DNA of 5,476 nt, taken from the NCBI GenBank assembly GCA_900543455.1, contig UQRR01000118.1:1-5476 (forward strand), written 5' to 3'. The notes beneath the pieces are model-generated. The model was not told the DNA's origin, did not search any database, and was given only the letters and a program-made list of their open reading frames with translations. Each line of letters starts with the position of its first letter. Positions within the stretch are counted from its first letter, which is position 1. The translations under genes and the position numbers were made by a program. Shown here piece by piece: positions 1 through 4,281 of this stretch. Source of the stretch: an uncultured Dialister sp. Lineage in GTDB: Bacteria > Bacillota > Negativicutes > Veillonellales > Dialisteraceae.

Positions 1-105
1 ACTAGTGACTGGTGACTAGTGACTGGTGACTGGTGACTGGTGACTGGTGACTGATGAGTGGTGACTGGTGACTGATGAGTGGTCACTGGTGGCTGGTGAC
101 TCATC
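1..105 (+). repeat. Tandem heptamer array (TGACTGG type), 15 units
   Basis: Fifteen consecutive 7-bp units can be laid out without a gap, mostly ACTGGTG with variants ACTAGTG, ACTGATG, AGTGGTG and GCTGGTG. Inside it a 21-bp higher-order unit (50-70) is repeated at 71-91 with one difference (G63 against C84), which points to duplication by slippage or unequal crossover. The array may extend beyond the left edge. It ends five bases before the ribosome site of the DUF4405 gene, so that gene's promoter must lie in or beyond the array. Related, more degenerate arrays occur at four other gene boundaries in this window. Confidence 0.93.
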
Positions 106-122
106 CCCGAAAGGAGGATGCC

Positions 123-770
123 ATGAACAAACGAATGCTTGTCGATACCTCGATGCTCTTTGTTTTTCTCCTGCTGCTGGACTACCGCTACGTCCACAAT
201 TTCGGTCATGAGATGTTAGCCCTTGTCTTTACCGCTCTCTTCCTTCTCCACACGATCTGGAATGCGAGGTGGTACCGCGCCCTCTTTCGTGGGCGCTGGC
301 CGAAGCAGCGCATCGTCCTGACCGGTATCGATCTGCTTCTGCTCTTCCTTTTCCTTGGCGTCATGCTGACGGGGCTCTCCTTCTCGCACACGATGCCGAT
401 TTTCAATATCCGCCCGCCGCTCTGGGTGCATCGGCTGCACCGCCTCTTTGGCTTCCTGATGCTCTTTGTGATGGGGCTCCATCTCGGTATCCACTGGCAG
501 GGGATCTGGGCGAAGATGAAACGGGCCATGCACATCCCGGATACGGCGCTGGCATCCTTGATGAGCCACGCCGCGGCACTCATCCTCGCGGCAGCAGGGG
601 TGTACAGTTCTTTCCTGTATGCCCTGGGCAGCCGCCTCTTGCTTATTCCCGTGCGCTCGCTCTCGCGGCCGCCTACGACGCTTTGCCTTTTCCTTGCCTG
701 TCATCTCTCGATCGTGATCCTCTATACGGTCATCGGGTACTACGGATGGAAATGGGCGAGCAGAAAATAA
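123..770 (+). CDS. DUF4405-type membrane protein, possible b-type di-heme protein
   Basis: A 215-residue integral membrane protein with about six hydrophobic segments (roughly residues 5-24, 32-47, 68-87, 107-124, 145-168, 187-206). The pattern of an N-terminal L-L-D with later G-H-E and L-L-H-x-x-x-N, then T-G at 83-84 and H-R-L-H-R-L-F-G-F leading to L-H-L-G-I-H-W at 119-125, resembles the DUF4405 family, whose function is not established. Helix 2 carries H29 and H43, helix 4 carries H106 and H120; both pairs are 14 residues apart, the spacing that binds two hemes in cytochrome b. Heme binding is my inference. The start at 123 is chosen because AAGGAGG (111-117) lies five bases upstream; an in-frame ATG at 75 would encode 16 extra residues, mostly from the repeat array. 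The gene is monocistronic, closed by a terminator 25 bases after the stop. Substrate or redox partner is unknown. Confidence 0.85.
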   Translation: MNKRMLVDTSMLFVFLLLLDYRYVHNFGHEMLALVFTALFLLHTIWNARWYRALFRGRWPKQRIVLTGIDLLLLFLFLGVMLTGLSFSHTMPIFNIRPPLWVHRLHRLFGFLMLFVMGLHLGIHWQGIWAKMKRAMHIPDTALASLMSHAAALILAAAGVYSSFLYALGSRLLLIPVRSLSRPPTTLCLFLACHLSIVILYTVIGYYGWKWASRK

Positions 771-795
771 AAGAACCTACTATCATCGCCAATCT

Positions 796-832
796 AAAAC
801 TCACGAACCTTTTCCGGTTCGTGAGTTTTTTT
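796..832 (+). terminator. Strong intrinsic terminator after the DUF4405 gene
   Basis: A perfect 14-bp stem (796-809 with 816-829, arms AAAACTCACGAACC and its complement) encloses the six-base loop TTTTCC and ends in seven T residues (826-832). It separates the membrane-protein gene from the polymerase gene. Read on the opposite strand it ends in only four T residues, so it should act mainly in the + direction. Confidence 0.93.
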
Positions 833-869
833 GACCCTCCTCATTCTTAATCTGGCGTTCTCTAGTCCG

Positions 870-883
870 CGAACAGATTATCG
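870..883 (+). promoter_or_regulatory. Candidate LexA (SOS) box upstream of the polymerase
   Basis: CGAACAGATTATCG matches the Firmicute LexA consensus CGAACATATGTTCG at 11 of 14 positions. The left half-site CGAAC is perfect but the right half-site is degraded. It lies 28 bases upstream of the polymerase start, where a repressor could block transcription, and Y-family polymerases of this type are commonly SOS-controlled. I see no convincing -35/-10 pair around it, so the assignment is weak. Confidence 0.4.
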
Positions 884-911
884 CGTATCCTTATAGCAGG
901 AAGGAGGAAAA

Positions 912-2171
912 ATGAATCACAGCTATCTCTGCATCGACCTCAAGAGCTACTACGCGTCTGTCGAGTGCGTGGACCGCGGGCTGGATCCCTTCACGGCGAA
1001 TCTGGTCGTTGCCGATCAGGCGCGGGGGATGAGCGCGCTCTGCCTCGCCGTCAGCCCCGCGCTGAAAGCGCTCGGCGTCCGGAACCGCTGCCGCCTCTTC
1101 GAGATCCCGCGCGGTATCCCCTACCTCATCGCACCGCCACGGATGCAGCACTACATGGACGTTTCTACCGAGATTTACAAGATCTACCTGAAATTTCTCG
1201 CGCCGGAAGACATTTTCCCCTACTCCATCGACGAGTGCTTCATGGATGTCACGCCCTACCTAGCCATGTACGCCAAGACGCCTGTGGAAATGGCAATTTC
1301 CCTCATGAATCAGGTCTACCAAAGGACGGGCATCTGCGCGACCGCCGGCGTGGGGACGAATCTCTTCCTCGCCAAGATCGCGATGGACATTCTTGCCAAG
1401 CATATCCCCTCACACATCGGCGTCTTGGACGAAAGATCCTTTAGGGAAATCATGTGGCATCACCGTCCCATCACCGACATCTGGCAGATCGCGAGCGGCA
1501 CCGCGCGCCGTCTTGCCAAGATCGGCGTCTACGACCTATACGGCATCACGCGCATCCCCGAGGCGACGCTCTACCATCTCTTCGGGAAAAATGCCGCCGC
1601 TCTCATCGACCATGCCTGGGGCCGTGAGCCCTGCACGCTGTCCGATATCCGCACCTATGCGCCGAAGTCCCGCTCGATTTCCGCCGGACAGATCCTCTTT
1701 ACAAACTACACCAGCGAAGACGCCCGCATCCTTCTCCATGAAATGGCAGAGACACTGATCCAAGAACTTCTGGAAAAAGAGCTGGTCACAAGGGAAATCA
1801 GCCTTCGCATCGGCTACGCAGGAGAAGAGCGCGCCTCCTCGGGCGGAAGCCGCCACCTTCCCGGCTGGACCGACATCCCCAGCCGCATCCAGAGCGCTTT
1901 TTCTGCGCTCTATGAGGCGAAAGTCCGCCGAGAGATCCCCATCCGCTCGCTGAACCTCAGTCTGGGCCGTCTCGCGCCCGCCAGCGAAGGCTATGAGGAG
2001 ACGAGCCTTTTCGGCGATGCCAAAGCCGAAGAGAAAGAGCGCGCCATCGAGAAGGTCATGATCGAGATCAAAAAAAAGCATGGCAAAAATGCCATGCTTC
2101 GCGGGATCGACTATATGCCCAAGGCGACGCTGCGCCTCAGAAATACACTGATAGGAGGTCACCATGCCTGA
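912..2171 (+). CDS. Y-family translesion DNA polymerase (UvrX/DinB type)
   Basis: A 419-residue, full-length Y-family polymerase that would insert nucleotides opposite damaged template bases. The palm metal ligands are present: D9 in the N-terminal D-L-K-S-Y-Y-A-S-V-E motif, and D107-E108 in Y-S-I-D-E. Y14 sits at the steric-gate position. K11 replaces the second aspartate of the DinB D-x-D motif, as in the Gram-positive UvrX branch. T-A-G-V-G-T-N-L-F-L-A-K (144-155) is the conserved palm segment; residues about 190-235 hold the helix-hairpin-helix thumb, and about 250-355 the little finger. E-T-S-L-F (363-367) resembles a beta-clamp binding motif. The start follows AAGGAGG (901-907) by four bases. 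The stop overlaps the YolD gene by 8 bp, indicating translational coupling. This pair is typical of Firmicute chromosomes, prophages and plasmids. The exact subfamily (UvrX, YqjW or Pol IV) is not certain, hence no symbol. Confidence 0.95.
   Translation: MNHSYLCIDLKSYYASVECVDRGLDPFTANLVVADQARGMSALCLAVSPALKALGVRNRCRLFEIPRGIPYLIAPPRMQHYMDVSTEIYKIYLKFLAPEDIFPYSIDECFMDVTPYLAMYAKTPVEMAISLMNQVYQRTGICATAGVGTNLFLAKIAMDILAKHIPSHIGVLDERSFREIMWHHRPITDIWQIASGTARRLAKIGVYDLYGITRIPEATLYHLFGKNAAALIDHAWGREPCTLSDIRTYAPKSRSISAGQILFTNYTSEDARILLHEMAETLIQELLEKELVTREISLRIGYAGEERASSGGSRHLPGWTDIPSRIQSAFSALYEAKVRREIPIRSLNLSLGRLAPASEGYEETSLFGDAKAEEKERAIEKVMIEIKKKHGKNAMLRGIDYMPKATLRLRNTLIGGHHA
2070..2099 (-). terminator. 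Terminator-like hairpin inside the polymerase gene, antisense direction
   Basis: A perfect 10-bp stem (2076-2085 with 2090-2099, arms AAGCATGGCA and TGCCATGCTT) has a four-base loop. On the - strand it is followed by eight T residues, the last two overlapping the stem end (2070-2077), which is the form of an intrinsic terminator. It would stop transcription arriving from the convergent lysozyme gene. It overlaps codons for a conserved lysine-rich K-K-H-G-K-N-A segment, so it may be a by-product of coding constraint. Confidence 0.4.
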
Positions 2172-2472
2172 TAGAAAAAGAGCCGCGCAGTTCATGCCGT
2201 TCAACGGCCTGCGCGGCTACGCCGAACAAGTGACGGCCGCCCAGATCCGGCGAGCCGCCCGAAGAGAGATCACCGAAGACCGCGCCCGCACCCTGAACGA
2301 CGCCCTGCTCGAGCTTGAGAAGGGTGACACCGTCGCCATCACCTATTTTACAGGAAATGGCTACGCCTGCACCCATACCACCATCGTCGAAGTCGATCCC
2401 GTCTATCGGAGACTTCGCACAGAAGACGGTATCATTCACTTCAAGGATCTGTGGGATGTGGTGTGCGAGTGA
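2164..2472 (+). CDS. YolD-like protein, partner of the Y-family polymerase
   Basis: A 102-residue cytoplasmic protein. The N-terminal R-A-A-Q-F-M-P-F-N-G-L-R-G-Y (6-19) matches the signature of YolD-like proteins. A charged helix (about 25-53) follows, then a probably beta-rich C-terminal half that includes F-K-D-L-W-D-V near the end. YolD proteins are almost always encoded beside UvrX-type polymerases and have been proposed to take a UmuD-like accessory role; the biochemistry is not settled. The start has AGGAGGT (2153-2159) four bases upstream, inside the polymerase gene, and the two genes overlap by 8 bp, so they should be made together. No intrinsic terminator was found after the stop; a heptamer array begins 30 bases downstream. 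The length is normal for the family. Confidence 0.88.
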   Translation: MPDRKRAAQFMPFNGLRGYAEQVTAAQIRRAARREITEDRARTLNDALLELEKGDTVAITYFTGNGYACTHTTIVEVDPVYRRLRTEDGIIHFKDLWDVVCE

Positions 2473-2502
2473 GAGGAAAAATGTAAGGAAATACGGATTA
2501 AA

Positions 2503-2556
2503 AGTGACTGGGGATAGTGACTAGGAGCCTCGAGTGACTGATGACTGAAATGCCAT
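2503..2556 (+). repeat. Degenerate heptamer array, + orientation, after the YolD gene
   Basis: Contains GTGACTG, GTGACTA, GTGACTG and ATGACTG units separated by divergent bases, then TGATGACTGAAATGCCAT (2539-2556). The last 18 bases recur at 3340-3356 with one base missing. The array and the 52-bp repeat next to it fill most of the gap between the convergent YolD and lysozyme genes (2473-2639). Confidence 0.8.
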
Positions 2557-2608
2557 CTTCGGGCATCGCCACCATCCATACTCTGCGGTGCTTCCATATT
2601 TTATGCGC
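2557..2608 (+). repeat. 52-bp dispersed repeat, copy A
   Basis: Aligned by eye to the reverse complement of 4063-4115, it agrees in 47 of 53 columns, with five substitutions and one single-base gap. Key shared blocks are GCATCGCCACCATC and GCTTCCATA. It lies directly beside the heptamer array and 31 bases past the lysozyme stop. The remaining bases 2609-2639 hold nothing I recognise. Confidence 0.85.
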
Positions 2609-2639
2609 TGTACCACCATTTCTCATTCAAGCGAAATTT

Positions 2640-3272
2640 TCAAACGAAATCAACCGGCGATATGCCCTGCGGGCTAGTCCCGAGTCCCAAGATCCTGTCT
2701 CCATCCAGCCGATGCCCTCCGATATCCAGCTGATCGGTATACTGCCAGAGGAAGGCTTCGGGAAAGTCGCAGGTTCTTCCCCACTGCGCGCACCAGAGCG
2801 GCCAGCTGGAAGCTCTCTCCGGACAAATCATCCGCGTCAGCCAGTCATAGCTCGCATAGACCCCGGCAAGATAGCCCGCACTCTTCAGAGAATCCACATA
2901 CGCACCGCACATCGCCGTGATGAGCGAAGGCTCCACGAGCCCCCGCGCCGCCTTCCAACCGTCCGCATCTTCCATGTCATACCAGACACCAAGCGGCAGC
3001 TTTTCCGGGGAAAGTCCACAGTCTGCAAGGACATGCACGGTGAACCACGCCTCATCCTCCGCCGCCTTTGGCGTATCCGCGTAGCTGTAGTAGTAGACTC
3101 CGACCGGCAGCCCGGCGGCGAGCGCGCCATTGATATGCTCATAAAAGAAACGGTCCAGATGCCCTCGTCCCCAGCCGAGACGGATGATGGCGAAGGCGAT
3201 CCCCGCCCGGCGAATCTCCTCCCAGTCGATCTCCCCATTGTGTTCCGATACATCGATGCCTGTGTTGTACAT
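2640..3272 (-). CDS. GH25 lysozyme (phage-type endolysin), catalytic domain only
   Basis: A 210-residue muramidase of glycoside hydrolase family 25, cleaving the MurNAc-GlcNAc bond of peptidoglycan. The family signature G-I-D-V-S-E-H-N-G-x-I-D-W opens the protein (5-17). The catalytic acids are visible: D7, and D99 and E101 in Y-D-M-E-D. G-V-Y-Y-Y-S-Y (58-64) and L-W-Q-Y-T-D (175-180) are further conserved barrel strands. The domain fills the whole protein: no LysM, SH3 or other wall-binding module and no signal peptide, so export would depend on a holin, as with endolysins. The start has AAAAAGGAG (3278-3286 complement) five bases upstream. The holin gene lies 145 bases upstream on the same strand, forming a lysis pair. 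It converges on the YolD gene, and repeat arrays flank it on both sides. Confidence 0.93.
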   Translation of the reverse strand: MYNTGIDVSEHNGEIDWEEIRRAGIAFAIIRLGWGRGHLDRFFYEHINGALAAGLPVGVYYYSYADTPKAAEDEAWFTVHVLADCGLSPEKLPLGVWYDMEDADGWKAARGLVEPSLITAMCGAYVDSLKSAGYLAGVYASYDWLTRMICPERASSWPLWCAQWGRTCDFPEAFLWQYTDQLDIGGHRLDGDRILGLGTSPQGISPVDFV

Positions 3273-3294
3273 AAGTTCTCCTTTTTGATACTAA

Positions 3295-3356
3295 TAGTGA
3301 CTAGGGATTAGGGATCAGGGACTCGGAACGCCGAGTCCCTGATGACTGAATGCCAT
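3295..3356 (+). repeat. Degenerate heptamer array, + orientation, upstream of the lysozyme
   Basis: Begins TAGTGACTAGGGATTAGGGAT and ends TGATGACTGAATGCCAT (3340-3356). The end matches 2539-2556 beyond the lysozyme stop in direct orientation with one base missing, so the lysozyme gene lies between direct repeats. A perfect hairpin occupies its centre. Its TGACTAGGGA (3298-3307) is also complementary to TCCCTAGTCA (3401-3410) in the opposed array. Confidence 0.8.
3314..3343. other. Perfect 13-bp hairpin between holin and lysozyme genes
   Basis: ATCAGGGACTCGG (3314-3326), loop AACG, and CCGAGTCCCTGAT (3331-3343) pair without a mismatch. There is no T run on either side, so it is not a standard intrinsic terminator. 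In a holin-lysozyme transcript it would form 41 bases before the lysozyme start and could stabilise or delimit the RNA. It is built from the array sequence, which suggests it arose from an inverted duplication of a repeat unit. Confidence 0.85.
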
Positions 3357-3369
3357 GGAAATGCAATAC

Positions 3370-3420
3370 CAGTCCACAATCACCAGCCACTAGCCACCAG
3401 TCCCTAGTCATCAGTCCCTA
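3370..3420 (-). repeat. Degenerate heptamer array, - orientation, at the 3' end of the holin gene
   Basis: On the - strand it reads TAGGGACTGATGACTAGGG followed by ACTGGTGGCTAGTGGCTGG. Its first three bases are the holin stop codon. Bases 3385-3404 match 4261-4280, just past the nucleoside hydrolase stop, in 18 of 20 positions. It faces the + array at 3295-3349, so the holin-lysozyme gap holds two opposed arrays. Confidence 0.82.
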
Positions 3421-3894
3421 TCTTCCCCTCAGCTTTTTCAAAAGTTCCGTCATGGATGAGACGCCGGCATCCGACAGGTTCTCAATGACGGAAAGTGCTT
3501 CCGTCGCGGCAAGATAACTGACCACGATCCCTGCCATACCGTCCGTGGAGACCCCCGCTTCCTGAAGGAGCGCATCGCTCACGATCCCCGCTGCCACGCA
3601 GAGGTTGTAAAGGATGAGCTTCTCCGTCCCCCGCTTCTTCATGATCTCACTGGAGATCAAGCGCTGCCTGCGCGCCTCCCGGATGCCGCAGACCGCCTCC
3701 AGAAAGGTCGGCTGTCTGCCGCAGGATACCAGATGCGCATGACTGATCGCGATCCAGCGTGTGAAACAGTCGAGGAAGATCAGAATGCCAAAAAGCAGGA
3801 GCATCGCCAGCTGTTTCTCAAGGGTCAGGAAAAGGATCCCGCCCATCAGCTTCATGGGAAATCCATCCGTCAGCCGTTCAAACATGTCATTCAC
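3418..3894 (-). CDS. Phage holin family protein (holin_4_1 / toxin secretion-lysis holin type)
   Basis: A 158-residue protein with a hydrophobic segment at about 26-50, a charged cytoplasmic-type stretch, and hydrophobic segments at about 93-110 and 119-135. Family landmarks are L-D-C-F-T-R-W (41-47, where many relatives have D-x-x-T-G), S-S-E-I-M-K-K-R-G-x-E-K (81-92) and the C-terminal E-A-L-S-V-I-E-N-L-x-x-A-G-V (132-145). Holins of this group assemble in the membrane and release the endolysin; the lysozyme gene follows on the same strand. About 30 residues between the first hydrophobic segment and the S-S-E motif (51-80) are longer than I expect for the family. The start is a GTG with AAGGAGG (3904-3910 complement) nine bases upstream; an ATG three codons later has its own weaker AGAGAGG at eight bases. 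No convincing promoter was found; a two-way terminator lies upstream. Confidence 0.85.
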   Translation of the reverse strand: MNDMFERLTDGFPMKLMGGILFLTLEKQLAMLLLFGILIFLDCFTRWIAISHAHLVSCGRQPTFLEAVCGIREARRQRLISSEIMKKRGTEKLILYNLCVAAGIVSDALLQEAGVSTDGMAGIVVSYLAATEALSVIENLSDAGVSSMTELLKKLRGR

Positions 3895-3910
3895 CTCTCT
3901 TCACCTCCTT
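3894..3910 (-). promoter_or_regulatory. Tandem ribosome sites giving two possible holin starts
   Basis: On the - strand AAGGAGGTGA (3910-3901) is followed at once by AGAGAGGTGA (3900-3891). The first is well placed for the GTG at 3894, the second for the ATG at 3885. The second site overlaps the GTG codon itself, so use of one start would compete with the other. Confidence 0.5.
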
Positions 3911-3933
3911 CTGTCTATATAGTGTTTTCGGGG

Positions 3934-3948
3934 GACAAGAAAATTGTC
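3934..3948. promoter_or_regulatory. Small dyad upstream of the holin gene
   Basis: GACAA and TTGTC form a perfect five-base inverted repeat around GAAAA, 40 bases upstream of the holin start. It could be an operator half-site pair or a short leader hairpin. It is too short to assign. Confidence 0.2.
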
Positions 3949-3957
3949 ATTTCTGCC

Positions 3958-4003
3958 AAATAAAAACGCACGACACAGATACATGTGTTGTGCGTTTATT
4001 TAG
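3958..4003. terminator. Bidirectional intrinsic terminator upstream of the holin gene
   Basis: AAACGCACGACACA (3964-3977) pairs with TGTGTTGTGCGTTT (3984-3997) over 14 positions, with one G-T pair and a six-base loop. On the + strand the stem ends in TTTATTT; on the - strand it ends in TTTTTATTT. For the - strand it closes any nucleoside hydrolase transcript before the holin gene, implying that the holin has its own promoter within about 60 bases. No + strand gene needs it. Confidence 0.85.
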
Positions 4004-4062
4004 TCGCCCATGGGGCTTGGCGTCCCTTGAGCATGCAGAGGATGTTCAGCGGGGAAAGTGCG

Positions 4063-4115
4063 GCGCATAAAAATATGGAAGCGGCGCAAAGTATAGATGG
4101 TGGCGATGCACGAAG
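4063..4115 (-). repeat. 52-bp dispersed repeat, copy B (inverted relative to copy A)
   Basis: Its reverse complement matches 2557-2608 in 47 of 53 aligned columns. Four of the five substitutions fall on third positions of a frame starting at the ATG at 4075 (that is, 4077 + 3n), but no ribosome site is present. As with copy A, a heptamer array in the same relative orientation lies on the same side, here separated by about 110 bases containing another repeat. Confidence 0.85.
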
Positions 4116-4167
4116 GTCTGCGTATCACAGGTTTCCCATTTTGAGTTTTTTAACATCGAACGCCTGA

Positions 4168-4208
4168 CCGCGAATGACAAAGATTTCTCGCTGCCGCTCG
4201 AAATGACG
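4168..4208. repeat. Probable dispersed intergenic repeat with CGAATGAC / CGAAATGAC ends
   Basis: The stretch CGAATGACAAAG, ATTTCTCGCTGCCGCTCGAAAT, GAC (4171-4207) starts and ends with near-identical CGAATGAC and CGAAATGAC. Its core has an ATTTC/GAAAT imperfect dyad. I recall similar intergenic sequences in Negativicutes and other Firmicutes, but only one copy is in this window, so the repeat status rests on recall. Confidence 0.45.
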
Positions 4209-4228
4209 AGACGAGGATCTGATGTCTT

Positions 4229-4281
4229 CCAGTCTCTTACTCTCCCAGTCACCAGTCGCCAGTCACTAGCCACCAGTTCCC
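4229..4281 (-). repeat. Degenerate heptamer array, - orientation, at the 3' end of the nucleoside hydrolase gene
   Basis: On the - strand the units read CTGGTGG, CTAGTGA, CTGGCGA, CTGGTGA and CTGGGAG (4276-4242), then degrade to GACTGG (4234-4229). It begins a few bases after the TAG stop at 4284-4282. There is no terminator between the stop and the array. Confidence 0.85.

Larger units (their letters stand above)
4004..4281. other. Gene-free gap between terminator and nucleoside hydrolase stop, filled with repeats
   Basis: I find no credible gene here. A 60-codon + frame (3985-4167) has no ribosome site, starts inside the terminator and runs through the 52-bp repeat. Reading from the right, the gap contains the heptamer array (4229-4281), a dispersed AATGAC-type repeat (about 4168-4208) and the 52-bp repeat (4063-4115). 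Bases 4004-4062 and 4116-4167 hold nothing recognised. It reads as a mosaic of repeat relics. Confidence 0.6.

Noticed and set aside
1..105. CRISPR array
   Set aside because: Units are 7 bp and contiguous, with no unique spacers.
75..122. An upstream in-frame ATG that would extend the DUF4405 protein by 16 residues
   Set aside because: The extension is encoded mostly by the heptamer array, has no ribosome site, and the ATG at 123 has an ideal AAGGAGG.
2550..2566. ATGCC/GGCAT hairpin as a terminator for the YolD or lysozyme genes
   Set aside because: The stem is five base pairs and there is no T run in either direction.
2541..3311. Open frame of 256 codons on the + strand opposite the lysozyme
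   Set aside because: It begins in repeat sequence without a ribosome site and shadows a GH25 gene with all catalytic residues.
3916..3921. TATATA as a -10 box for the holin
   Set aside because: It lies only five bases before the ribosome site, so the transcript would begin inside that site, and no -35 is present at a proper distance.
3985..4167. 60-codon + frame in the gap between holin and nucleoside hydrolase
   Set aside because: It starts within the terminator stem and has no ribosome site; part of it is the dispersed repeat.
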